From the NCBI RefSeq assembly GCF_900105945.1, contig NZ_FNSO01000004.1, forward strand, positions 5,022,001 to 5,086,000: 64,000 nucleotides of DNA, given 5' to 3'. The position numbers and the translations under genes were made by a program. The DNA is from Amycolatopsis tolypomycina (GTDB lineage Bacteria > Actinomycetota > Actinomycetes > Mycobacteriales > Pseudonocardiaceae). Position 1 is the stretch's first letter. Each line of letters opens with the position of its first letter. The notes beneath the pieces are model-generated. The model did no database searches and was not told the origin of the DNA. It saw only the letters and a program-made list of their open reading frames with translations. Below are positions 1-8,741 of the stretch, one piece after another.

Positions 1-145
1 TGTACACCGTTCCCTCGACGACGTCGCCGAAGCCGAGGTCGTTCAGCCGACGCGTGATGGCGTAGCCGTAGGTCTCCTCCTTGCCGATGATCTCGAGCAC
101 ACAGCCTTCAAGGGTGCCCTTCAACATCTCCGTCAGGTCGTCCAT
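1..145 (-). CDS. PadR-family transcriptional regulator, N-terminal part (runs off the window)
   Basis: Only the first 48 codons are present; the rest lies left of base 1. The start is ATG at 145-143. The protein begins MDDLTEMLKGTLEGCVLEII and continues through GKEETYGYAITRRLNDLGFG into EGTVY, the classic first half of the PadR winged helix (helix 1, then the YGY-I turn-helix region and the G-T-hydrophobic-Y recognition helix). PadR proteins usually repress a neighbouring drug exporter. This one is divergent from a DrrAB-type ABC exporter starting at 236, with about 90 bases between the two starts, so control of that exporter is the natural inference. Confidence 0.85.
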   Translation of the reverse strand, partial: MDDLTEMLKGTLEGCVLEIIGKEETYGYAITRRLNDLGFGDVVEGTVY

Positions 146-192
146 CGCTCCTCCGAGCTCACCCTGGCACCACTACCCAGTAGCACTGTATA

Positions 193-211
193 CCAGTACT
201 CAGCAGTACTG
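193..211. promoter_or_regulatory. Candidate PadR operator with repeated AGTACT palindromes
   Basis: Two copies of the 6-base palindrome AGTACT (195-200 and 205-210) lie 10 bases apart, about one helical turn, between the divergent PadR gene and the exporter ATPase. A further CAGTA occurs at about 178-182. The spacing and position suit a dimeric regulator covering both promoters. The assignment to PadR is inference. Confidence 0.45.
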
Positions 212-235
212 ACTAGCTGGATGAGGGGATGACCG

Positions 236-906
236 ATGACAGCGATACGAGTTCGTGGCCTCGAGAAGTCGTACAAACAGCTGCACGTCTTGCGCGGCGT
301 GGACTTCGACGTGGCACGGGGCAGCATCTTCGCCTTGCTCGGCTCGAACGGCGCCGGCAAGACCACCGTCGTACGAATCCTGGCTACGCTGCTGAAGCCG
401 GACGCGGGGACCGCCACCGTCAACGGCTTCGACGTCGTCACTCAGGCCGACGACGTGCGCGCGGCGATCAGCCTCACCGGGCAGTTCGCCGCAGTCGACG
501 AAATCCTCAGCGGCCGGGAAAACCTCGTCCTCATCGCCAGGCTGCGCCGCCTGAAGCACCCCGGCAAGATCGCCGACGACCTGCTGGCGCGCTTCTCCCT
601 GACCGAGGCGGCCACGCGGAAGGTGTCGACGTACTCCGGGGGCATGCGACGGCGTCTGGACATCGCCATGAGCCTCATCGGCGATCCCCGGTGATCTTCC
701 TGGACGAGCCGACCACCGGCCTCGACCCCGAAGCCCGCGTCGAGGTGTGGGACGCGGTGAAGGGCCTCGCCGCGCGCGGCACGACGGTGCTGCTGACCAC
801 CCAGTACCTGGACGAGGCCGAGCAGCTCGCCGACCGGATCACGATCCTGCACGAGGGCCGGATCATTCTTCGCCGTCGTCAGCAATCGCACGGAAAGCGA
901 GACCCG
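236..906 (+). pseudogene. DrrA-type ABC exporter ATPase, frameshifted and truncated
   Basis: The first frame (236-694) has Walker [10 protein letters not shown] and the signature [12 protein letters not shown], then stops at TGA right after SLIGDPR. The other frame continues the same protein without loss: [20 protein letters not shown] (Walker B and D-loop), then the H-loop region in which TTQ replaces the usual TSH. Reading across needs one extra C in the run of four C at 686-689, so a one-base deletion or a sequencing error explains the break. The C-terminal regulatory domain normal for DrrA-type ATPases (usually over 300 residues) is also absent: after HEGRII the frame runs directly into the permease start at 907. 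This looks like an internal deletion in addition to the frameshift. A functional transporter is doubtful unless the frameshift is an artefact. Confidence 0.8.
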
Positions 907-1656
907 ATGACCACGGACACCACCATCCTTTTGGGACGGTCGCTGCGTCACATCACCCGCAGCCTGGACACGATCATTACGACCGTCATCACGCCGGTCG
1001 CCATGATGCTGATGTTCGTCTACGTCTTCGGCGGCGCGATCGACACCGGATCGGGCTCCTATATCGACTACATGCTGCCCGGCATCCTGCTGATCACCAT
1101 CGCCTCCGGCATCGCCTACACCGCGCTGCGCCTGTTCACCGACCTCAAAAGCGGGATCTTCGAACGCTTCCACTCCATGCCGATCACCCGCTCGGCCGTG
1201 CTGTGGGCGCACGTGCTGACCTCGCTGGTCGCCAACCTGATCTCGCTCGTGATCGTCGTGGGCGTCGCACTGGTCATGGGCTTCCGCTCCGGAGCGGGAC
1301 CACTGGCGTGGCTCGCGATCACCGGCATCCTGCTCCTGTTCACCCTGGCCCTGACCTGGGTCGCGTTGATCGCCGGCCTCACCGCGAAGACCGCGGAAGG
1401 CGGCGGCGCGTTCTCCTACCCGCTCATCTTCCTGCCATTCCTCAGCTCGGCCTTCGTCCCCACCGCCACGATGCCCGGCCCGGTGCGCTGGTTCGCCGAA
1501 CACCAGCCGGTGACGTCCATCGTCAACACCATCCGCGCCCTGTTCACCCAAGCGCCGGTCGGCACCGACATCTGGATCGCCCTCGCCTGGTGCGCCGGGA
1601 TCCTCGTCGTCGCCTACGTCTTCGCCACCGCGGCGTACCGCCGCAAGGTCTCCTGA
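907..1656 (+). CDS. ABC-2 type exporter permease (DrrB-like)
   Basis: 249 residues from ATG 907 ([20 protein letters not shown]). It has about six hydrophobic segments and the ABC-2 pattern: a long N-terminal cytoplasmic amphipathic segment, [19 protein letters not shown], then [12 protein letters not shown] and [11 protein letters not shown], and a C-terminal sequence ending near AAYRRKVS. DrrB/daunorubicin-type permeases are about this long. The gene follows the broken ATPase in the same frame with no intervening stop, so a read-through product is possible, but the ATG start at the usual permease N-terminus is preferred. The likely role is export of a hydrophobic compound with the ATPase. 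Its partner is defective, so function is uncertain. Confidence 0.85.
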   Translation: MTTDTTILLGRSLRHITRSLDTIITTVITPVAMMLMFVYVFGGAIDTGSGSYIDYMLPGILLITIASGIAYTALRLFTDLKSGIFERFHSMPITRSAVLWAHVLTSLVANLISLVIVVGVALVMGFRSGAGPLAWLAITGILLLFTLALTWVALIAGLTAKTAEGGGAFSYPLIFLPFLSSAFVPTATMPGPVRWFAEHQPVTSIVNTIRALFTQAPVGTDIWIALAWCAGILVVAYVFATAAYRRKVS

Positions 1657-1751
1657 GTTTCGAAGCAGAAGGGATCACCGCACGACTTCGACGACTCCGA
1701 TGTCGCGGTCGGTGCCGCCACGACATTCTCAGAGCCGTGGCGGGCTGATCC

Positions 1752-2258
1752 TCATTGAGCCGATCCTCGCCGCATCGTTCCCCTGGCGAAGGCTGCGAAC
1801 AAGACATTGAGACCGAAACCGAGCGCCGCGAACAACCTTTGACTGCCGGCGAGCTCGTGCAGGTACTCGGTGCGGGTGATCGGTGTGCTGCCGAGCCGGG
1901 TGTAAAGCTGATAGCCAGTGGCAGTCACCTCGGGTGTTCCGTTGCGGAGCCCCGCAGCAGCTATCGCCGCAACCACACCTGCCGCGAGAACAAGAATCGC
2001 AGCAGCCCACCGCTCCCCCGACGACAACGATCTGCCCGCTCCGAACACCGCGTGCACTGGCGACTCACGCTCACGTCGGAGCGCCAGTGCCGCCGCGACG
2101 ACGAGCACGATCGGAAACACACCGACCAACGGGACCACCCACAGCACACTAGGAAGATGCGGGGCCCATTCGGTGAACGAGTCGATGATTCCGGCCAGGC
2201 AGCCTACTGTAGCCAAGCTGCACCAGATCAGCATTGCACGCACGGTTAAAGTTACCAT
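1752..2258 (-). CDS. Small four-helix membrane protein, candidate immunity protein for the RHS tip
   Basis: 168 residues from ATG 2258. I recognise no family. Four hydrophobic segments are visible: about residues 6-28 (AMLIWCSLATVGCLAG), 38-60 (VLWVVPLVGVFPIVLVVAAA), 84-105 (WAAAILVLAAGVVAAIAAAG) and 145-158. Between segments 3 and 4 is a polar stretch with GYQLYTRLG. It lies 43 bases after the stop of the RHS gene on the same strand. In polymorphic-toxin loci the immunity gene typically sits directly downstream of the toxin tip, so an immunity role is a reasonable inference but unproven. Confidence 0.7.
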   Translation of the reverse strand: MVTLTVRAMLIWCSLATVGCLAGIIDSFTEWAPHLPSVLWVVPLVGVFPIVLVVAAALALRRERESPVHAVFGAGRSLSSGERWAAAILVLAAGVVAAIAAAGLRNGTPEVTATGYQLYTRLGSTPITRTEYLHELAGSQRLFAALGFGLNVLFAAFARGTMRRGSAQ

Positions 2259-2301
2259 TCACTGAAACAGCCCGAACATAGAGAAATTGACGTGTTTGTG
2301 G

Positions 2302-5300
2302 TCACTGTGCGTGTACCGAGCCGAGGTTCCACGCCTTCGTGTAGGTGGTGCCACCCCACAAGCCCATCCCGAGCCCGAACGCGATGCCGAACACGCTGAC
2401 GAAGCCGTCGTCGGACGGGCCACCGAAGTACGACGCCCCGAACGGGCCCAGACCGGACGCCGACCCGCCCGTGAACGGGCCGCCGAGGTCATCCGGTTTG
2501 CGGGCGTTCGACGAGAAGCCCGTGATCCCGATCTCGCCGCCGGCTCCGCAGATACGCCCGCCGGTCGCGGTGATGCCATAGCTGGATCCGCTCGCGGTGA
2601 GGCAGACGCTGCCGGTGATTCCCTCGCCGACGGCGATTGTGCCACCGATGCAGATCCCGGCGGTACCGGTACTGAAGGGGTGGGCGGCATTCCAGGCGGC
2701 ATCGGCACAGCCTGGCCCGTCGGTGTTGAACCGGGGGCAGCGGTCCGGGTTGGCGGTGTAGGCCGGCGGCTTGCAGTAGCGGTCCATCATCGCCGTGTCG
2801 TGTTTTTCCTGTGCGCCGGTACACAGGCTGGCCAGCCCGCTGGGATCAGTGGCGTTGGCAGGGTTTCCGCCCGCGTACGAATAGGGCGCGTGCGTCGTGT
2901 CGACCTGCGGGTCGACGGTGAGGAACTCCGCGGTCGAGGGGTCGTAGTAGCGGGCCCGCAGGTACAGGAAACCCGATTCGGCATCGGCGTACTGGCCGGT
3001 GTACTGCAACGGTGTCACCGCAGTGCCGCTGTAGATCGGCGTGCCGTAGGCGTCGTAGCTGTATCTTGCCGCGTTGGCACCTGTGTTGTTCGTCAGCGCG
3101 ATGGTCGAGCCGACGTTGTCGTGGACGTACCAGAAGCTGCCGCTCGCCCCGGTTTGCTCGAGCGGCAGACCGTCCGGGCCGTAGAGGTAGCTCGTGGTGC
3201 CGTCGCTGAGCAGGTTGGCATTCTCGGAGTTGTCCCAGACGAACGACGTCGTCGCGGTCCCGATGGTCTTGCCGGTGCGCCGCCCGAGGCCGTCGTACTG
3301 GTAGGCCGCCGTGCCGCCGGGGCCGGTGAAGGTGGTGAGCCGGCCGGCCTGGTCGTAGCCGAGCGTGCTGTGGGGCCCGGTGGCCGGGATGGCACCGGTG
3401 CGCTGGGCTTCGGAGTTGAACGTGTAGGTCGTGGCCCCCGCGGGTGTCGTCGCGCAAGCCGGGTTGGTGAGCGTGCCCGTGGGCAGGGTCCAGCACAGCT
3501 GGCCGGCGGCATCGAACGTCTGGGTGGCGGTTCCGACGCGGACCGGGTTGTCGGCGGCGTCGTTGTCGTAGCCGGTACTGGCGCTCCCGACGGTGACCGT
3601 GGACAGCTGTTCGCGCGGAGTGTACCCGAAGCCCTGGCCGACACCGTCGGTGGTGCGCGTGGTGACCTGACCGAGCGGATCGCGGTCGTAGGTCAGGGAG
3701 ACGTCGGTGACTGTTCCCGTGACGGCGTTCGTGCTGTGCAACCGCGCTGCCGGGTCGTAGCCGTTGGTGACGACGACGCCGTTCGGGTAGGTGGTGGTCT
3801 GGACGTCACCGTCCCGGGTGTAACCGAATCCGGTCGTGTTGCCTCCGGCGTCGGTGACGCTGGACATGCGGTCGGCGAGGTCGAACTGCCGGGCGACCGC
3901 GGTGGTCTGCGCCGGGTAGGTGATCGAGGTCTGGTTGCCGTTGTCGTCGTAGCCGTAGGCGACCGTGGCCCCGGAGCCTTGCTTGCTGCTCGTGAGCTCA
4001 CCGAAGGTGTCGTAGGTCCAGGACGAGGTCCCCGTGCCGTCGGTCATCGTGGTCCGGTGGCCGACCGGGTCGTAGCCGTAGCCGACCGGCGGGGTGACGC
4101 CGTCGGAGTAGGTGATCGAGGTGAGTTTCCCGGCGGCGTCGTAGCCCATGGTCGTTGTGCGGTTGTCCGGGTCGGTCAGGGTGAGTGGCCGGCCGGCTGG
4201 GTCGAGGTGCCTGGTCGTGCTGCGGTTGTCGGGATCGGTGCGACGCTGGGGACGACCTTGGCCGTCGTAGCCGAAGACGGTCTGCTTTCCGAGACCGTCG
4301 ATGGTGTCCGCAGCCGTCCCGTCCGGGTTGTAGTCGGTGACGCGGGTGGTCGTGTCCGGCAGTGTCGTCTTCACCAACCTGGCCGCGGAGTCGAAGGTGT
4401 ATCCGGTGGTCTGGCCGTTCGCGTCGACGGAGGAGCTCTTGTTCCCGTCGGCGTCGTAGGTGTTGCTGGTGGAGTTGCCGAGCGCGTCGGTGGTCTGCAG
4501 CAGCTGCCCCTTGACGTCATAGCGGTAGGTGGTGCAGCCCGTTGCCGGTGGCGTGCAGCCGGGCGTGACGCCGGCGGCGGTACCGACCGCGTCCACGGTG
4601 GAGGTTCGCAGGCCGGTCGCCGTGTCGTAGCCGTATTGCGTCTTGTCCCCGGCGGGATCGGTCACCGAGGTGCTGTCGCCGAAGGCGTCGTAGGTTTCGG
4701 TGGTGGTGTGTCCCTTGGGATCGGTCGTGCGGGTGCGGTCGGCCGGGTGCGCCGCATCGTCGTAGAAGTAGCTGACGCTGCGCGTCGGTTCCGGGCCGAA
4801 GTTCCCCGTGGTCGACTCGACGACGTTGTTCACCAGCGTGGTGGTCGTGGACGTGAGGTCACGCAGTCCCGCCGCGCCGCTCGGGATCTGCCCGGCCTGG
4901 TCGAACTGGTTGACCGTGGCGACACCGTTCGCGTCGATCGTCTCGACAACGTCGCCTGCGTCGTCGTAGGCGTAGTTCGTCGTGTACCCCAGTGCGTCGG
5001 ACTCGGAGGTCTTGTTGCCGTGGTCGTCGTAGGCGAAGGTCTCGACGTATCCGTCCGGGTCGGTCTGGGTCGACACGCCGAGGGTGACCGGGTCGTAGGT
5101 GTAGGAGGTGGTCCCCGCGTCCGCCGTTCCGTATCCCTTGGCCTCGCTGGTCAGCAGGCCGTTCTGGTAGGTGTCGAGTGTTTTGTGCCCGGAGGGGTCC
5201 GTTACCAGCGTCTGCCCGGCGGCGAGCCCTCCGTCGGGGCCGTAGGTGAAGGTGGTGGTGTTGCCGTCGGCGTCGGTCTGGGTGTGGACCCGTTCAGCGG

Positions 5301-5676
5301 AGTCGTAGGCCATCGCGGTGACCGCGGCAGCCGCGCCGCCGAAGTTGCGCGGGGTACGCATCGACGTCATCAGGTGGTGGGCGTCGTAGGTGTACTGCGC
5401 GTGGTCGTCGTCCTTGCGCGTCGGTGTCCGCGTGGTGCCCACTCCGTAGACGTCGGTGAGGTTGCCGGCCGCATCGTAGCCGTAGGTGACGGTGCGGCCG
5501 GCGTCGTCGCTGAGGGCGGTGATGTGGTTCCCGGTCCAGGCGAGGGTGTACTTGCGTTGTGCCGGGTCGGTGATGGTCGCCAGGTGCCCGCTGGTGTCGT
5601 ACGTGAAGGTGGTTTGGTACGGCGGAGTGGCTTTGGTGCCGGCCAAGTCGGTTTCGGCGGTGAGGTGGCCGCTGGC
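2302..5676 (-). pseudogene. RHS/YD-repeat protein, C-terminal part, cut off by IS21
   Basis: This is the 3' part of a giant RHS gene. It resumes at ASGHLTAETDLAG directly beside the IS21 end and continues in frame with the upstream part once the element is removed. Dozens of YD repeats follow (YDxxG-xxT-xxTDPxG). The conserved RHS core end is present: FLYLRARYYDPSTAEFLTVD, then PYSYAGGNPANATDPSG. After it comes a variable tip of about 180 residues, rich in Gly and Cys, with GICIGGTIAVGEGITG and FGIAFGLGMGLWGG, which I do not recognise. In RHS toxins the region after this core is the effector. Separated from its signal peptide and start codon, this part should not be expressed as a secreted protein. 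Confidence 0.9.
5671..5676. repeat. Target-site duplication GCTGGC of the IS21 element (left copy; right copy 8742-8747)
   Basis: GCTGGC occurs at 5671-5676 and again at 8742-8747, directly outside the two ends of the element. Removing 5677-8747 joins the RHS reading frame exactly (FDAAS to GHLTAE). Six bases is within the duplication range known for IS21 elements. Confidence 0.9.
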
Positions 5677-5828
5677 TGGCCGTGGCATCGTGATTTGGCC
5701 CCGGTTCGGCACCGTTAGCGGGCCCCACCGATCGGGCGAATTCCTGCTCGTGGTGTGCGAGTCGGTGGGTCGAGGAGAGGGTCCTGGGTGGACAGTGCCG
5801 GGGAGGGGCCGTCCGCGTGGGAGCCGGG

Positions 5829-7472
5829 ATGGTGTCCAGGGTGGAGTTGTTCGCGCTGATCCGGCGAGATGCCCGGGTGGAAGGCCTGTCTGTCCGGGCG
5901 CTGGCTGACCGGCATGGGGTGCATCGCCGGACGGTGCGTCAGGCGCTCGGCTCGGCCGTCCCGCCGCCGCGGAAGACACCAGCCCGGTCCTCGCCGGTGA
6001 CGGGTCCGCTGCGTGAGGCGATGGACGAGATCCTGCGAGCGGATCTGGACGCGCCGCGCAAGCAGCGGCATACCGCGCACCGGATCTGGGAGCGGCTGGT
6101 CGACGAGCACGACGCCGAGATCGCCTACCGCACCGTGTCGAAGTACGTCGCCCGCCGCCGCCCGGAGATCCTGCTGGAAGCCAGAAACCGGGCAGGAGTG
6201 ATGGACGGATTTGTTCCACAGACGCATCTTCCGGGCCAGGACGCTGAGGTCGACTTCGCCGAGGTCTGGGTCAACGTCGGCGGTGTCGACACCAAGTGCT
6301 TCCTCTTCACGCTGCGAATGTCCTTTTCTGGTAAGGCAATTCATCGCGTCTACTCCTCGCAAGGGCAGGAAGCGTTCTTTGCCGGGCATGTCGCAGCGTT
6401 CACCGAACTTGGCGGTGTCCCGGCCGGGGAGATCCGTTACGACAACCTGTCCTCGGCGGTCCGGCGGGTCTGCTTCGGACGATCACGAGTGGAAACCGAG
6501 AAGTGGGTGCTGTTCAAGTCCGCCTACGGTGTCACCAGTTTCTATTGCATGCCAGGCAAAGAAGGCGCCCACGAGAAGGGTGGTGTCGAAGGCGAAGGCG
6601 GGCGGTTCCGGCGACGCTGGTTCGTCCCGGTCCCGAAAATCGCCGACATCTCCGGCCTGGCCGGCATCAACGACCGGCTCGCCGCAGCCGACCATGCGGA
6701 GGACGCCCGGCACATCGACCAGCGGACGGCCACGATCGGGCAGGACTTCGCGCTCGAAGCACCGCTGCTGGCGGCGTTGCCGGTCGACGAGTTCGACATC
6801 GCGCTGACCACGACACCGCGCGTCGACCGCTACGCCAGGATCACCGTCCGCCAAGCGCTCTACTCAGTTCCCGCGCGGCTGATCGGGCAGACGGTCCGGG
6901 CAAAGCTCGACGCGGAGGAACTGGTGGTATTGCACGGATCCGCCGAGGTCGCCCGGCACCCGCGGCTGACCACCAAGGGCGGCCAGCACCTGGTGCTCGA
7001 TCACTACCTCGAAGTCCTGGCCGGCAAACCGGGTGCGCTGCGCGGGGCGACTGCGTTGGTCCACGCACGGCAGAAGGGCTGGTTCACCGCCACCCACGAC
7101 GCGTTCTGGGCCGCCGCCCGCGCCAAACACGGCGACCAGGCCGGCACCCGGCTGCTAATCGAGGTTCTGCTGCTGCACCGGCGGATGGCCCACGCGCATG
7201 TGATCGCTGGGATCCGCGTCACGCTGGAGGCCGGGTCGGTCTCGCCGGACGTGGTCGCGATCGAGGCCCGCAAACACGCCGCCGCAGCAGGAAGCACCGC
7301 CGGCGATGTCGAAGTTGAGCCTCCGGGGCCGCAGCGCAGCCGCAGCAAAGTCGTCTCGCTGCCCGAACGCCGCCGCGACTCCGACCTGCCACCGGACTCC
7401 CGCCCCGCCCCGTCGGTCGCCGCCTACGACCAGTTACTCAGCAATACTCCGAAGAAGGGGAACGCGTCATGA
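5829..7472 (+). CDS. istA: IS21-family transposase IstA
   Basis: 547 residues from ATG 5829 (MVSRVELFALIRRDAR); a GTG four codons upstream at 5817 is an alternative. The N-terminal helix-turn-helix is GLSVRALADRHGVHRRTVRQ. The integrase core carries the DDE residues in AEVDFAEVW (first Asp), IRYDNLSSAV (second Asp) and GAHEKGGVEG (Glu). The length and the Mu-like C-terminal barrel (RVDRYARITVRQALYSVP) are normal for IstA. IstA binds the end repeats and performs strand transfer. It is coupled to istB by an ATGA overlap. Confidence 0.95.
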   Translation: MVSRVELFALIRRDARVEGLSVRALADRHGVHRRTVRQALGSAVPPPRKTPARSSPVTGPLREAMDEILRADLDAPRKQRHTAHRIWERLVDEHDAEIAYRTVSKYVARRRPEILLEARNRAGVMDGFVPQTHLPGQDAEVDFAEVWVNVGGVDTKCFLFTLRMSFSGKAIHRVYSSQGQEAFFAGHVAAFTELGGVPAGEIRYDNLSSAVRRVCFGRSRVETEKWVLFKSAYGVTSFYCMPGKEGAHEKGGVEGEGGRFRRRWFVPVPKIADISGLAGINDRLAAADHAEDARHIDQRTATIGQDFALEAPLLAALPVDEFDIALTTTPRVDRYARITVRQALYSVPARLIGQTVRAKLDAEELVVLHGSAEVARHPRLTTKGGQHLVLDHYLEVLAGKPGALRGATALVHARQKGWFTATHDAFWAAARAKHGDQAGTRLLIEVLLLHRRMAHAHVIAGIRVTLEAGSVSPDVVAIEARKHAAAAGSTAGDVEVEPPGPQRSRSKVVSLPERRRDSDLPPDSRPAPSVAAYDQLLSNTPKKGNAS

Positions 7473-8272
7473 CCCGCACCACCAGCCGCGGCCGGGACCA
7501 GCTCACCGAGGAAGCCGCCGACGCCGCGATCGAGCAGGCCTGCCGGATCCTGCGGCTGCCGACGATCCGCGACCGCTTCGGCGACCAGGCCGCCGCCGCG
7601 GCCCGCCAGCAGGCCACCTACAAGAGCTTCCTGTCCGAGCTGCTGTTCATCGAGTGCGAGGACCGCGAGGTCCGCCGCAAGGCCCGCCTGGTCAAGCAGG
7701 CCGGTTTCCCGCGCACCAAACGCATCGAGGACTTCGACTTCGCCGCGAACCCGAACGTCCCGCCCGCCCTCGTGCACACCCTCGCCAAGGGCGCCTGGAT
7801 CCGCGCCGGGCAACCGGTCTGCCTGATCGGCGACTCCGGCACCGGCAAGTCCCACCTGCTGATCGGGCTCGGCACCGCCGCCGCGGAAGCCGGGTTCAAG
7901 GTCCGTTATGTCACCGCCGCCGCGCTGGTTAACGAGCTCGTCGAGGCCGCCGACGACAAGCACCTGTCCAAGACCATCGCCCGCTACGGCCGAGTCGACC
8001 TGCTTTGCCTCGACGAACTGGGGTATCTCGAGCTCGATCGGCGCGGCGCGGAGCTGCTGTTCCAGGTGTTCACCGAGCGGGAGGAACGCTCCAGCATCGC
8101 CATCGCCAGCAACTCGGCGTTCAGCGAGTGGGCTCGCACCTTCACCGACCCGCGGCTCTGCGCCGCGATCGTCGACCGCTTGACGTTCGACGCCTCGATC
8201 ATCGAGACCGGCACCGAGTCGTTCCGGCTGCGCACCACCAAACGCCGCCGCAGCAGCACCCGGGCCAGCTGA
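7469..8272 (+). CDS. istB: IS21-family helper ATPase IstB
   Basis: 267 residues. Walker A is IGDSGTGKSHLL and Walker B is LLCLDELGYL. Sensor-type residues IAIASNSAFSEW and the C-terminal FDASIIETGTESFRLR are standard for IstB. The AAA+ ATPase assembles on target DNA and activates IstA. Its start lies inside the end of istA (ATGA overlap), so the two are translationally coupled. It appears intact. Confidence 0.95.
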   Translation: MTRTTSRGRDQLTEEAADAAIEQACRILRLPTIRDRFGDQAAAAARQQATYKSFLSELLFIECEDREVRRKARLVKQAGFPRTKRIEDFDFAANPNVPPALVHTLAKGAWIRAGQPVCLIGDSGTGKSHLLIGLGTAAAEAGFKVRYVTAAALVNELVEAADDKHLSKTIARYGRVDLLCLDELGYLELDRRGAELLFQVFTEREERSSIAIASNSAFSEWARTFTDPRLCAAIVDRLTFDASIIETGTESFRLRTTKRRRSSTRAS

Positions 8273-8281
8273 ATACCCGGG

Positions 8282-8572
8282 TCAGAACGGCGCGTCGCGC
8301 CAGTCCACCTCGACCGGCCCGGTCGGCGGGACACGGATCGTTCCCGCGTCGATCTCGACCCGGTCGCCGGCGGCGATCTCGGCCGCGAACACGTCCAACG
8401 TGTCCTCATCCAGCCGGCAGTCCCACGTCTCGCAGGCGGCCTCCAACTCGCGGCGGACCACCGCGACCGGCCGGCCCGCGAACCCGATGAACACCTCGTC
8501 CAGCGCCCACACCAACGTCACCACTGGGCCGGGCTCACGCTCGCTCACCACGCCATCGTGACCAGCCAGCAC
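8282..8572 (-). CDS. Small hypothetical protein carried inside the IS21 element
   Basis: Up to 96 residues from GTG 8572; a GTG at about codon 9 (VSEREPG) would give a shorter form. I do not recognise a family. It is acidic, with a strand-rich pattern (PVVTLVWALDEVFIGFAGRP, RVEIDAGTIRVP). It is opposite in orientation to istAB and lies between istB and the right-end repeats, a position where IS21 elements normally have no gene. It could be a passenger gene. No strong ribosome site is visible, so it may not be expressed. Confidence 0.45.
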   Translation of the reverse strand: MLAGHDGVVSEREPGPVVTLVWALDEVFIGFAGRPVAVVRRELEAACETWDCRLDEDTLDVFAAEIAAGDRVEIDAGTIRVPPTGPVEVDWRDAPF

Positions 8573-8605
8573 TCGACTCGACCAGCAGAAACACCCGAAC
8601 GAGGT

Positions 8606-8734
8606 GGGGCCAAATCAGAATGCCGCCCCGACGCCAACGGCGGCAGGTGGGGCCACATCAAGATGCCGACCGATCCCGCAACCCAGCCGCCGGGGCCAAA
8701 TCAGAATGCCGAACCGGGGCCAAATCAACTTGCC
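8606..8734. repeat. Four direct repeats of the IS21 end motif (IstA binding sites)
   Basis: Copies of GGGGCCAAATCAGAATGCC or a close variant start at 8606, 8649, 8692 and 8716 (spacing 43, 43 and 24 bases). One copy lies in inverse orientation at the left end, 5684-5702. Repeated sites inside each terminus are a known feature of IS21 elements, where they bind the transposase. Confidence 0.85.
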
Positions 8735-8741
8735 GAAATCA

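Larger units (their letters stand above)
5677..8741 (+). mobile_element. IS21-family insertion sequence, complete, 3065 bp
   Basis: The element begins TG and ends CA. Its ends are inverted repeats: TGGCCGTGGCATCG then TGATTTGGCCCCGGTTCGG on the left, matched on the right by the complement of CCGAACCGGGGCCAAATCA followed by CTTGCCGAAATCA. It carries istA and istB with a 4-base overlap and one small opposite-strand gene. It is flanked by a 6-base duplication and splits the RHS gene. Both transposase genes are open and the ends are intact, so it may be a recent, still mobile insertion. Confidence 0.93.

Noticed and set aside
229..1656. A single 475-residue ATPase-permease fusion starting at 229
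   Set aside because: Its first 150 codons are an out-of-frame shadow of the true ATPase N-terminus with Walker A.
2302..5676. Regularly repeated short motifs (about 60-base period), as a possible CRISPR or DNA repeat array
   Set aside because: The periodicity comes from protein YD repeats; there are no constant repeats with unique spacers.
2287..5718. A 1143-codon open frame on the plus strand opposite the RHS repeats
   Set aside because: It is low-complexity Val/Gly/Arg sequence mirroring the YD repeats; the minus frame has clear RHS motifs throughout.
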